A stretch of 64,000 bases of DNA. It comes from Pseudomonas sp. TH41 (GTDB lineage: Bacteria; Pseudomonadota; Gammaproteobacteria; Pseudomonadales; Pseudomonadaceae). The stretch lies in NCBI RefSeq assembly GCF_016650695.1, contig NZ_JAEKFH010000001.1:186001-250000 (forward strand). Reading direction: 5' to 3'. Positions 51,327 through 59,635 of this stretch are shown here, one piece after another. The notes beneath the pieces were generated by a model. It worked only from the letters and a program-made list of their open reading frames with translations, searched no databases and was not told the DNA's origin. Position 1 is the first letter of the stretch. Each line of letters starts with the position of its first letter. A program made the translations under genes and the position numbers.

Positions 51327-52756
51327 GCGCGCTGATTCGTAACGGCAACTACATCGACGGCCAATGGTCCAGCGGTGGTTCGACGTATTCGGTGTTCAAC
51401 CCCGCCAATGGCGAGTTGATCACCGACGTACAAAAGGCCGGCGCTGAGGAAACCAACCTCGCCATCGACGCCGCCAACCGCGCGTTGCCAGCCTGGCGCA
51501 AGCTCACCGCCAAAGAACGCAGCCAGAAGCTCAAGCGCTGGAGCGAGCTGATGCTGAGCAACCAGAAGGATCTGGCGATCTTGCTCAGTCGCGAGCAGGG
51601 CAAGCCACTGGCCGAAGCCATGGGCGAAGTGGTCTACGCGGCGAGTTTTCTGGAGTGGTTTGCCGAAGAAGCCAAGCGGGCTTACGGCGATGTGATCCCG
51701 AGCCACAAGGCCGATGCGCGGATCATCGTGGTCAAGGAAGCCATCGGCGTGGTCGCGGCGATCACCCCGTGGAACTTCCCGCTGGCCATGGTCACGCGCA
51801 AGGTCGGCCCGGCGCTGGCGGCCGGTTGCACGATGATTCTCAAACCGTCGGAAGAGACGCCGCTGTCGGCGTTCGCCCTGGCCGTGTTGGCAGAGCAGGC
51901 GGGCATTCCGGCCGGTGTGTTCAACATCGTTTCCGGCGACGCCGTGGCCATTGGCGGTGCGCTGCAAGCCTCCGGCATCGTGCGCAAGTTGTCGTTCACC
52001 GGTTCCACCCGCACCGGCAAATTGCTGATGCGCCAAGCCGCCGACACCTTGAAAAAGGTTTCGCTGGAACTGGGCGGCAACGCGCCGTTCATTGTCTTCG
52101 ACGACGCCGATCTGGACGCGGCCGTCAAAGGCGCGATGGCGTCGAAATTCCGCAACACCGGGCAAACCTGCGTCTGTGTGAACCGCTTCTTCATTCAGGA
52201 TGGCGTGTACGAAGCCTTCACCGGCAAGTTGGCCGAAGCGGTTGCGGCAATGCGCGTCGGCAGTGCGCTGGACGGTGAAACCGAGCAAGGTCCGCTGATC
52301 AATGCGGCGGCGCTGGCCAAGGTTGAACTGCACGTGGGTGATGCGCTGGAGAAGGGCGCCAGGTTGCTGTGCGGCGGTCGTCGTCATGCACTGGGCGGCA
52401 CGTTTTATGAGCCGACCATTCTTGTCGAAGCCAACAGCGACATGCTGATTGCCCAGGACGAAACCTTTGGCCCGGTGGCGGCCTGCTTCCGCTTCAGGGA
52501 CGAGGCCGAGGTGCTGCAACGGGCCAACGACACGCCCTACGGCTTGTCGGCCTACTTCTACAGCCGCGACATCGGCCGTGTATGGCGCATGGCCGAAGGC
52601 CTGGAAGCCGGCATGGTCGGGATCAACGAAGGGATCATTTCCACGGAAGTGGCGCCGTTCGGCGGCATCAAGGAATCGGGCCTCGGTCGCGAGGGTTCGA
52701 AGTACGGTCTGGAGGACTACCTGGAAATCAAATACCTGTTAATGGGCGGCCTGTAA
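51323..52756 (+). CDS. NAD(P)+-dependent aldehyde dehydrogenase
   Basis: 477 residues from the ATG at 51323. Catalytic Cys is in RNTGQTCVCVNRF, general-base Glu in LELGGNAPF, and the nucleotide motif is FTGSTRTGKLLM; TPWNFPLAM and AKEAIGVVAAI-type sequence (VKEAIGVVAAITPWN) are typical. Closest to succinate semialdehyde/lactaldehyde-type dehydrogenases. Third gene of the fae operon; with the aldo/keto reductase it would give reduction and oxidation of the same aldehyde. Confidence 0.94.
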   Translation: MSALIRNGNYIDGQWSSGGSTYSVFNPANGELITDVQKAGAEETNLAIDAANRALPAWRKLTAKERSQKLKRWSELMLSNQKDLAILLSREQGKPLAEAMGEVVYAASFLEWFAEEAKRAYGDVIPSHKADARIIVVKEAIGVVAAITPWNFPLAMVTRKVGPALAAGCTMILKPSEETPLSAFALAVLAEQAGIPAGVFNIVSGDAVAIGGALQASGIVRKLSFTGSTRTGKLLMRQAADTLKKVSLELGGNAPFIVFDDADLDAAVKGAMASKFRNTGQTCVCVNRFFIQDGVYEAFTGKLAEAVAAMRVGSALDGETEQGPLINAAALAKVELHVGDALEKGARLLCGGRRHALGGTFYEPTILVEANSDMLIAQDETFGPVAACFRFRDEAEVLQRANDTPYGLSAYFYSRDIGRVWRMAEGLEAGMVGINEGIISTEVAPFGGIKESGLGREGSKYGLEDYLEIKYLLMGGL

Positions 52757-52772
52757 GGCACCGGCGCCCTTG

Positions 52773-52872
52773 TGTAGGAGCGAGCTTGCTCGCGATGGTC
52801 GTCAACGATAACGCTGCGAGCCTGGCACCCCGTGGCGCCCTCAGGTCCATCGCGAGCAAGCTCGCTCCTACA
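52773..52872. repeat. REPIN (TGTAGGAGCG type) inside the operon
   Basis: TGTAGGAGCGAGCTTGCTCG, inner GTCAACGATAACGCTGCGAG, right CGAGCAAGCTCGCTCCTACA. Located between the aldehyde dehydrogenase and MFS genes. Transcribed, its hairpin could stabilise the upstream message or reduce expression of the transporter. Confidence 0.95.
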
Positions 52873-52922
52873 GGTGTTACACGTTTCACTTCTCCGTCAA
52901 TAACAACAAATTGGAGATTTAC

Positions 52923-54287
52923 ATGTCCGTCCAACCGATAAAAATCGACGACCTGCCCATCGGGCGCTTTCACCTGAAAATCGCCGGCCTGACGTTCGGC
53001 GCACATTTCACCGACGGCTACATCCTGGGCCTGATCGGTATCGCGTTCACGCTGCTGAGCCCGCAAATGCACCTGGACGCGTTTTGGCAAGGATTGATCG
53101 GGGCCTCGGCGCTGATCGGTCTGTTCCTTGGCAGCCTGTTTTTCGGCTGGATCTCCGACAAGGTGGGCCGGCAGAAGATCTTTCTGGTCAGCTTCGTGCT
53201 GATCACCCTCGCTTCGGTCATGCAGTTCTACGCCGAAACGGCCATGGGCCTGTTTCTCTGCCGGGTGCTGATCGGCATTGGCCTGGGCGGTGATTTTAGT
53301 GTCGGTCACGCCATGCTCGCCGAGTTCTCGCCGAAGAAACACCGGGGCGTGTTGCTCGGTTCGTTCAGCGTGATCTGGACCTTCGGCTATGTCGCCGCGA
53401 CCTTTGTCGGTACCGCCATGCTGAGCCTCGGTGACGATGCCTGGCGCTGGATGCTCGCGTCGTCGGCCATTCCTGCGGCGTTGATTCTGATCGCCCGCAT
53501 CGGTACGCCGGAGTCGCCGCGCTGGTTGGTGAATCAGGGCCGAATTGCCGAGGCGCGCGCCATCGTCAAGAAGCACCTGGGCGACAACGTCGAGCTCGAC
53601 GAAACCCAATCCACCGAAACCCGTTCCGGCTACGCGGTGTTGTTCAGCCGTGAATACCGCAAGCGCACGGCGTTCAACTGCCTGTTCTTTGTCTGCATCG
53701 TCATGCCGTACTTCGCCATCTACACCTTCCTGCCGTCGATCCTGCAGAAGATGGGCCTGGCCGAAGGCTTTGGCACCGAGTTGATGCTGAACATGTTGTT
53801 GATTCTGGGCGCGCTGATCGGAATTTGGTGCACGGTGAAGTTTTCGCGCCGGGGCTTCCTGATCAACTCGTTCATCATTCTCGCGGTGGCGTTGTTTTTG
53901 CTGGCGGTGCTGCCGGGCAGCGCGGCGTTTTTGATGGTGCTGGTGTTTGGTCTTTTCACGCTGGTGCTGTCGGCGGTGAGTAACCTGGTGGGCGTGTTTC
54001 CGGCGGAGAGTTTTCCGACTGAAGTGCGGGCCAGCGGGATCGGCCTGGCCACGGCGGTGAGCCGCCTGGGCTCGGCGGTGAGTACGTTCCTGTTGCCAGT
54101 GAGCGTGGCGGGGATTGGCTTGAGTCCGACCATGGGCATTCTGGCGGCGATCCTGGCACTGGGGGCGATCCTGTCGTGGGCCTGGGCGCCGGAAACCAAG
54201 TCCCTGACACTGAGCCAGGCGTGCAAGGCGCAGAGCCCGGTGGAGGGGAGTGCATCGGTGGCTGTGAAAGCAGCGGCGCCGATCTAA
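52923..54287 (+). CDS. MFS transporter (metabolite:H+ symporter type)
   Basis: 454 residues from the ATG at 52923 with GGAG before. Twelve helices; the loop 2-3 motif is GWISDKVGRQKIFLVSFVL, and RVLIGIGLGGDFSVGHAMLAEFSPKKHRG after helix 4 is typical of the sugar/aromatic acid symporters. Expected to import the substrate of the fae-AKR-ALDH operon. A 166-base gap with a REPIN separates it from the dehydrogenase gene, so co-transcription is likely but may be attenuated. Confidence 0.92.
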   Translation: MSVQPIKIDDLPIGRFHLKIAGLTFGAHFTDGYILGLIGIAFTLLSPQMHLDAFWQGLIGASALIGLFLGSLFFGWISDKVGRQKIFLVSFVLITLASVMQFYAETAMGLFLCRVLIGIGLGGDFSVGHAMLAEFSPKKHRGVLLGSFSVIWTFGYVAATFVGTAMLSLGDDAWRWMLASSAIPAALILIARIGTPESPRWLVNQGRIAEARAIVKKHLGDNVELDETQSTETRSGYAVLFSREYRKRTAFNCLFFVCIVMPYFAIYTFLPSILQKMGLAEGFGTELMLNMLLILGALIGIWCTVKFSRRGFLINSFIILAVALFLLAVLPGSAAFLMVLVFGLFTLVLSAVSNLVGVFPAESFPTEVRASGIGLATAVSRLGSAVSTFLLPVSVAGIGLSPTMGILAAILALGAILSWAWAPETKSLTLSQACKAQSPVEGSASVAVKAAAPI

Positions 54288-54305
54288 ATAACTACACAGA
54301 TCAAC

Positions 54306-54388
54306 TGTAGGAGCGAGCTTGCTCGCGATGGAGTGTCAGTCGACATCAATGTAGCTGACGCACCATCGCGAGCAAGCTCGCTCCTACA
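54306..54388. repeat. REPIN (TGTAGGAGCG type)
   Basis: Mirror arms TGTAGGAGCGAGCTTGCTCG and CGAGCAAGCTCGCTCCTACA with a short inner segment (GGAGTGTCAGTCGACATCAA). Between the convergent MFS and LysR genes. Confidence 0.95.
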
Positions 54389-54403
54389 GTGGGCATCGGT
54401 GTT

Positions 54404-55279
54404 CTAGGGATTGCTGACCAATTCCAACCACTCGGTAAACAACCGCACCTTCGACAATCCCTGTTTGTCGTTCGCCACATCCAGCCAATACCCATACGGC
54501 CCGATCACTTCCACCGGGGTGATGGGCAACAGGCTGCCATTGGCCAACTCCTTTTCGATCATCTGTCGGTCGATCACGGCCAATCCACCGCCCGCCAGAG
54601 CGGTGTGGATCACCTGATCCAGGGTGCTGAATTCCAGACCTTGCCCGGCATCGACATCCTCGCGGCCCATCGCCGCCAACCAGTTCTCCCACACCTTCAA
54701 TCGCTTGCCGTCATGCAGGATATGTAGCAGTGGAAGCTGCTTCAAATCCGGTGGCTGACCGTGGCTGAACAGCTCCGGGCTGGCCACCGCGATGTGCCGC
54801 TCCATCACCAGTAATTGGCTGCTGCAATGGCTGGCCGCTTCGAGGCCAAAGCGGATGTGACAGTCTATTTCCGCGAGGTTGTCCTGGCTGCCCTGGTTGG
54901 TCACGCTGAGGCTGATGTCCGGGTAGCGTTGACAGAACGCGCGCAAGTGCGCAGATAACCAGCGAGTCGCCCAGGTCGGTGGCGCAAGGATGCGCAGGCG
55001 CTGGCGCAGGTTGGGCACGCGCACCGCTTGCAGGGCCCGCTCGATGTGATCGAAGGCGTCACTGAGATTCGGCGAGAGGGCGCTGCCGATTTCGGTCAAC
55101 GACAATCCCTGCGGTGTACGGATGAAGAGTGTCACACCGAGGTAGTCTTCGAGCTGCTTGATCTGGCGGCTAACCGCGCCTTGGGTAACGTTCAGACCCA
55201 CAGCCGCCTGACTGAAACTGCGATGCCGCGCGACCTCTTCGAAGACGCGCAGCATGTTGAGCGAGGGCAGTTGACGCAT
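54404..55279 (-). CDS. LysR family regulator (GcvA-like)
   Basis: 291 residues from the ATG at 55279. LPSLNMLRVFEEVARHRSFSQAAVGLNVTQGAVSRQIKQLED is the GcvA-type winged helix; an effector domain follows. It converges with the MFS transporter gene, so it could regulate the fae operon from outside, though no shared promoter region exists. A GTG or TTG start upstream (55297) is less likely. Confidence 0.9.
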   Translation of the reverse strand: MRQLPSLNMLRVFEEVARHRSFSQAAVGLNVTQGAVSRQIKQLEDYLGVTLFIRTPQGLSLTEIGSALSPNLSDAFDHIERALQAVRVPNLRQRLRILAPPTWATRWLSAHLRAFCQRYPDISLSVTNQGSQDNLAEIDCHIRFGLEAASHCSSQLLVMERHIAVASPELFSHGQPPDLKQLPLLHILHDGKRLKVWENWLAAMGREDVDAGQGLEFSTLDQVIHTALAGGGLAVIDRQMIEKELANGSLLPITPVEVIGPYGYWLDVANDKQGLSKVRLFTEWLELVSNP

Positions 55280-55549
55280 GAAAGGTTGACTCCGCACCTG
55301 CTGCCGACGCGTTGAAGCGTGGGCCCGGGTTGTTTTTTTTGGATGAATGTTGAGTAGTGCGTATCTGACGCTCAGTCACAGGCCGCGCGCAAGTGTTGTT
55401 GAGCTGGTGGCAATCTGATTGCGCTGAAGGCCTGATTTTGGCGTCCGGCTGTATCAAAAATGAATTTCCGCGAAGTCCGCTGCTCATAACTGATAGGTAG
55501 CGGGATAAAGCCGCCAAAAACAGCGATGCAATCAGGGAGTAACACGGTC

Positions 55550-55951
55550 ATGAGTCCAGTATCGACGGTGGGCGTTCCTGGCAGGTTGATTCTAGTGGTT
55601 GAAGACGACCCGCTGATCCTGGAGTTTCTGTGCGAAATTCTTCAGGAAGAGGGTTTTGTGGTGGAACCGCAGATCAGTGCGGACGCCGCATCGATTTATC
55701 TGCAACAACATGCGCAGGATGTGAGTTTGTTGCTGACCGACATCACCATGCCAGGCAAGCTCAATGGCGCGGACCTGGCCAATCAGTTCGGCGACCGCTG
55801 GCCAGACAAGCCGATCATGATCATGTCCGGGTACGAAACGCCGGAAAGCGCCGGGGTCAGGCATTCCGTTTCATTCATCAAGAAACCCTGGGCACTTGGG
55901 CAGTTGCTCGATTGCGTGCAAAGCGCATTCCTGTCGAACCGTACCTTGTAG
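55550..55951 (+). CDS. Single-domain response regulator receiver
   Basis: 133 residues from the ATG at 55550 (GGGAG ten bases before); an ATG at 55526 is in frame. A CheY-like receiver: LVVEDDPLILEFLCEIL with the acidic pair, LLLTDITMPG with the phosphoacceptor Asp, MIMSGY and FIKKPW (Lys of the active site). No output domain, so it acts through protein contacts or as a phosphate sink. The stop codon TAG lies inside the REPIN at 55947, which thus supplies the end of the frame. Confidence 0.9.
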   Translation: MSPVSTVGVPGRLILVVEDDPLILEFLCEILQEEGFVVEPQISADAASIYLQQHAQDVSLLLTDITMPGKLNGADLANQFGDRWPDKPIMIMSGYETPESAGVRHSVSFIKKPWALGQLLDCVQSAFLSNRTL

Positions 55952-56046
55952 GAGCGAGCTTGCTCGCGAAGGACGTTAACGATAACGCGTTCTTCCTGAA
56001 CAAACGCGTTGCTCTCAAGTCCTTCGCGAGCAAGCTCGCTCCTACA
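55947..56046. repeat. REPIN (TGTAGGAGCG type) overlapping a stop codon
   Basis: Starts TGTAGGAGCGAGCTTGCTCG and ends CGAGCAAGCTCGCTCCTACA. The TAG inside its first bases is the stop codon of the receiver gene (55949-55951). Confidence 0.95.
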
Positions 56047-56101
56047 CGGATCGTGTACATTCCTCGATATATCCGCCAGGCCTTGCGAAAGGAAGCTGTC
56101 T

Positions 56102-56770
56102 TTGTCTGCTCAAGAATCCGTCTTCAATACCCCGTACCGCGCCTTTCTGTTCGATATGGATGGCACCGTCCTCAACTCCATCGCCGCCGCCGAGCGGATC
56201 TGGACCACGTGGGCCTTGCGCCACGGCATCGATGTCGAGGCGTTCCTGCCGACTATCCACGGCGCTCGCGCCATCGACACTGTCAACCGCCAAGCGTTGC
56301 CGGGGGTGGATGCAGAGGTTGAAGCCGCGTGGATAACCGAGGCAGAAATCGAGGACGTGGAAGGGATTGTCGAGGTGGCAGGCGCCGCGAATTTCCTGAT
56401 GTCGTTGCCGGCCAATCAATGGGCCATCGTCACTTCCGCGCCGAAAGCGCTGGCCTTGCGTCGGATGGCGGCGGCGGGGATCCCGGCACCTGAAGTGATG
56501 GTAACCGCTGAAGACGTCAGCGCCGGCAAGCCCGATCCAGCAGGCTACCGACTGGCTGCTCGACGGCTGGGCGTTGAAGTGACCGAATGCCTGATTTTTG
56601 AAGACGCGACGGTGGGCATACTCGCCGCCGAAGCAGCGGGGGCTGACCTGTTGATCATCACCTCGACCCATGATCATCCGATCGAGACTTCCCATGCGAC
56701 GCTGGCCAGCTATGACTCGGTCGCCTGCCGAGTCGATGGCGATGGCCGGATATGGCTGCATTCTTCGTAA
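56102..56770 (+). CDS. HAD family phosphatase
   Basis: 222 residues from the TTG at 56102, with AAAGGAAG seven bases before; no ATG is suitably placed. FLFDMDGTVLNS is motif I, WAIVTSAPKALA gives motif II Thr/Ser, AGKPDPAGYRLAARRLGV has the motif III Lys, and IFEDATVGILAAEAAGADLLIIT is motif IV. The cap type and sequence resemble sugar phosphatases (2-deoxyglucose-6-phosphate/hexitol phosphatase group). Substrate unknown. Confidence 0.9.
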   Translation: MSAQESVFNTPYRAFLFDMDGTVLNSIAAAERIWTTWALRHGIDVEAFLPTIHGARAIDTVNRQALPGVDAEVEAAWITEAEIEDVEGIVEVAGAANFLMSLPANQWAIVTSAPKALALRRMAAAGIPAPEVMVTAEDVSAGKPDPAGYRLAARRLGVEVTECLIFEDATVGILAAEAAGADLLIITSTHDHPIETSHATLASYDSVACRVDGDGRIWLHSS

Positions 56771-56784
56771 TCAACACTGTCCCC

Positions 56785-56874
56785 TGTGGGAGCGGGCTTG
56801 CTCGCGAAGAGGCCGGTACATTCAAGATCAACGGTGACTGACACACTGCCTTCGCGAGCAAGCCCGCTCCCACA
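56785..56874. repeat. REPIN (TGTGGGAGCG type, GGGCTTGC variant)
   Basis: TGTGGGAGCGGGCTTGCTCG with mirror CGAGCAAGCCCGCTCCCACA. Both arms carry the GGGCTT variant, so they changed together. Confidence 0.95.
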
Positions 56875-56891
56875 TTGGAAGTGTGTTGGCT

Positions 56892-57551
56892 TCAGTACAG
56901 GCCGGGAATCAACCGCCAACTGCGGCTGCAATATGCCTCGTATTCACCACCAAATCGCGCCCTCAGCAGCGCTTCTTCGGAGTGGATACGAGCAATCAGC
57001 GGAATCAGTGTCAACACCGCCAACAACACACCCACCCCTGAACGAAACGCCAGCGCCCAGCCCAGCGCAATGACCAACATCCCCAAATAGCTGGGGTTGC
57101 GCAGGTTTCGGTAAATCCCGTCAGTCACCAGACGGTGTCCCGGTTGTATCGCTACCAGGCCGCTGAAGCGGTTGCCCAGCACAAACACCGGCCACAACCG
57201 CAGCGCGCCGCCGACGATGAACAACAGCGCCCCGAGCCACCGCACGCCTTCGCCACCGAACGTCCAGAAGTCGACCCGGTCCGTGTAGGCCGGCAGGTAC
57301 CCGCTCAATAACCCGATCACCCCAAAGGCCGGCAGCACCCAGCGATTGGCCCGGTCCTCTTGTTCACCGGAGCTGAGGTTAACTTCGCTAAACAACGAAA
57401 CAATCGCCATCACCAGGGTCGCCAGTGCAACGACCACCAGTGCTGAATGGGAACAGAAAGCCGCCAACCCACCCAGCCCCCAAACGGCAAGCGCCAGGTA
57501 GGCGAGGGTGGATACGACGGCGAAAAACGCCAGTTTGGCCGAGATTTTCAT
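56892..57551 (-). CDS. Isoprenylcysteine carboxyl methyltransferase family (ICMT-like)
   Basis: 219 residues from the ATG at 57551 with GGAG before. About six helices; the cofactor region is NRFSGLVAIQPGHRLVTDGIYRNLRNPSYLGMLVIALGWALAF followed by HSEEALLRARFGGEYEAYCSRSWRLIPG at the end, characteristic of bacterial ICMT-like proteins. Bacterial members methylate lipids or isoprenoids rather than prenylated proteins. Single gene. Confidence 0.9.
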   Translation of the reverse strand: MKISAKLAFFAVVSTLAYLALAVWGLGGLAAFCSHSALVVVALATLVMAIVSLFSEVNLSSGEQEDRANRWVLPAFGVIGLLSGYLPAYTDRVDFWTFGGEGVRWLGALLFIVGGALRLWPVFVLGNRFSGLVAIQPGHRLVTDGIYRNLRNPSYLGMLVIALGWALAFRSGVGVLLAVLTLIPLIARIHSEEALLRARFGGEYEAYCSRSWRLIPGLY

Positions 57552-57593
57552 CTGCATCTCCATATCAGGAATACATCATTCAGTGTAGGAGCG

Positions 57594-57683
57594 AGCTTGC
57601 TCGCGATGGTCGTAAACGATGACGCGTATTGCCTGGAAAAATGCGCCGCCTTCGAATTCATCGCGAGCAAGCTCGCTCCTACA
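57594..57683. repeat. REPIN (TGTAGGAGCG type) overlapping a stop codon
   Basis: TGTAGGAGCGAGCTTGCTCG to CGAGCAAGCTCGCTCCTACA. On the minus strand its TGTAGGAG end provides the TAG that stops the GlxA-type gene (57679-57681). Confidence 0.95.
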
Positions 57684-58617
57684 GGGTTCTGGCATTACGT
57701 CGGATGACTTGCGGCGGTTGCCCGAACGCCCGAAGGAACGCTTCGCGCATGCGGCGGCTGTCGTTGAAGCCGGCCTCAACCGCGATCTGATCGAGGGTCA
57801 GTCGTCCGCGCTCCAGCATCTGCCGTGCCGCTTCCAGGCGCAGGTTTTCGATGGCTTTAGCCGGCGACTGACCGGTTTCTGCGCGAAACGCCCGGCTGAA
57901 TTGCCGAGGGCTCAGGCGCGCCACGTCCGCCAGTTGCTCCACGGACAGCGCCTGCGCGAGGTGTTCCCGGGCATAGCCGAGGACGGTCTGAATACGGTCG
58001 GATTTCGGTTCCAGTTCCAGCAGCGCCGAGTGCTGCGACTGACCGCCCGCGCGGCGCTGGTACATCACCAGTTTCTGCGCCACGGCACGGGCCAGTTCGG
58101 CACCGTGATCCTTTTCGACCATGGCCAACGCCAGGTCAATGCCAGCGGTCATCCCGGCGGAGGTCCAGATCGAACCGTCGACCACATAGATCCGGTCTTC
58201 TTCGACCTTGATCGTCGGGAATCGCGCTTGCAGTTCCCGAGCGTAAGCCCAATGCGTGGTTGCCCGCCGTCCCTCGAGCAATCCGGCCTGGGCCAGGACG
58301 AACGCCCCGGAGCAAATCGACGCCGTACGACGGGCGGCTTTCACGTTGTCCCGCAGGTACGTCAGCACACCCTCGGGCGCCTGTTCGATGATGCAGTCGC
58401 CGCCGACCACGATCAACGTGTCGAACACGCGCTCATCGAATGCCTCGGTTCCGATGCTCAAGCCACCGGAAGCGCGCAACGTGCGGCCGTCCTCGGACAG
58501 CACGCTGACGTCATAGAGCGCTTCACCAGCGCTGAAGTTGGCGTACTCAAACACCGGCATGGCGGCCAGCGCCATGGACTGGAAACCTTCAAACACCAAG
58601 AACGCCACGGAAGTCAT
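57679..58617 (-). CDS. GlxA family regulator (DJ-1/PfpI plus AraC domains)
   Basis: 312 residues. The N-terminal 165 residues form a class I amidotransferase-like domain (VLSEDGRTLRASGGL, LIVVGGDCIIEQA, SICSGAFVLAQAGLLEGRRATTHWAYARELQARFP). The C-terminal AraC HTH has EHLAQALSVEQLADVARLSPRQFSRAFRAETGQSP and QIAVEAGFNDSRRMREAFLRAFGQPP. The pattern is that of GlxA/ArgR/CdhR regulators. It is divergent from the SDR gene, 123 bases away, which is a likely target. The final codons are followed by the stop inside the REPIN. Confidence 0.93.
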   Translation of the reverse strand: MTSVAFLVFEGFQSMALAAMPVFEYANFSAGEALYDVSVLSEDGRTLRASGGLSIGTEAFDERVFDTLIVVGGDCIIEQAPEGVLTYLRDNVKAARRTASICSGAFVLAQAGLLEGRRATTHWAYARELQARFPTIKVEEDRIYVVDGSIWTSAGMTAGIDLALAMVEKDHGAELARAVAQKLVMYQRRAGGQSQHSALLELEPKSDRIQTVLGYAREHLAQALSVEQLADVARLSPRQFSRAFRAETGQSPAKAIENLRLEAARQMLERGRLTLDQIAVEAGFNDSRRMREAFLRAFGQPPQVIRRNARTL

Positions 58618-58740
58618 CGATATGTCCTCAAAAGGTCATGTCCTAAAAACGTATCTTAAACGTCATTTGAGACGAGCGTAAGTCGATTTATAACTGCTCA
58701 CACCCGGCGAACCTATCGCCTCACTGTGAAGGAAATAGAC

Positions 58741-59532
58741 ATGACACTTTCATCCAAAGGCACCGCATTGATTACTGGCGCGTCTTCCGGCATCGGCGCG
58801 CTGTATGCCGACCGCCTCGCCCGGCAGGGTTACAACCTGATTCTGGTGGCCCGTAACCAGCAAAAGCTGAACGCCCTGGCCAACCACTTGAGCAACGAAA
58901 CCGGCCGAACGGTGGAAGTGGTCGCCGCCGATTTGAAAAACAAAGTTGACCTGCTGCGGGTCGAAGACATTCTGCGCCACGATGCGAGCATCACCCTGTT
59001 GGTCAACAATGCCGGGGTCGGCGCTGTCATGCCGCTGGTCGCCAGCCCGGTGGATGAGATGGAGGAGATGGTGACCCTCAATGTCACCGCGCTGATGCGT
59101 CTGGCCTATGCGGTGGTGCCTGGCTTTGTCGCTCGCGGCACCGGCACGGTGATCAATATTTCCTCGATCGTTGCTGTCGCGCCGGAAATTCTCAACGGTG
59201 TGTATGGCGCGACCAAGGCGTTTGTCTTGAGCTTGAGCCAATCAATGCACCATGAGTTGGCCAGTCAAGGCCTGCGCATTCAGGCCGTGTTGCCAGGCGC
59301 CACTGCCACCGACTTCTGGACCGAAGCCGGCAACCCGGTGGAAAACCTGCCGCAAGAGATCGTGATGTCCGCGGAAGACCTGGTCGATGCCGCTCTGGTG
59401 GGTCTGGCAAACGGTGAAGTGGTGACCCTTCCAAGCCTGCACGAAGGTCAGGAGTGGGACCGCTACGAAGCCCAACGTCAGACGCTTTCGGGTTTGTTCT
59501 TTCACTCCACGGCAGCGCCGCGCTATCGCTGA
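58741..59532 (+). CDS. Short-chain dehydrogenase/reductase
   Basis: 263 residues from the ATG at 58741 with AAGGAA before. TGASSGIGALYADRLARQGYNLILVARN binds NAD(P), NNAGVG stabilises the sheet, catalytic Ser in INISSIV and Tyr-Lys in YGATK. Length normal. Divergently placed to the GlxA-type regulator gene, so probably controlled by it. Substrate unknown. Confidence 0.93.
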   Translation: MTLSSKGTALITGASSGIGALYADRLARQGYNLILVARNQQKLNALANHLSNETGRTVEVVAADLKNKVDLLRVEDILRHDASITLLVNNAGVGAVMPLVASPVDEMEEMVTLNVTALMRLAYAVVPGFVARGTGTVINISSIVAVAPEILNGVYGATKAFVLSLSQSMHHELASQGLRIQAVLPGATATDFWTEAGNPVENLPQEIVMSAEDLVDAALVGLANGEVVTLPSLHEGQEWDRYEAQRQTLSGLFFHSTAAPRYR

Positions 59533-59635
59533 GACGATGAGCCGGGGGCAGGGTGAACTAAACTGGGATAAGGACCGTTCACCACCGACTCGTTGAACCT
59601 TCGACGAGTCGGCGGTTAGCCAAAGGGAGCCGACC

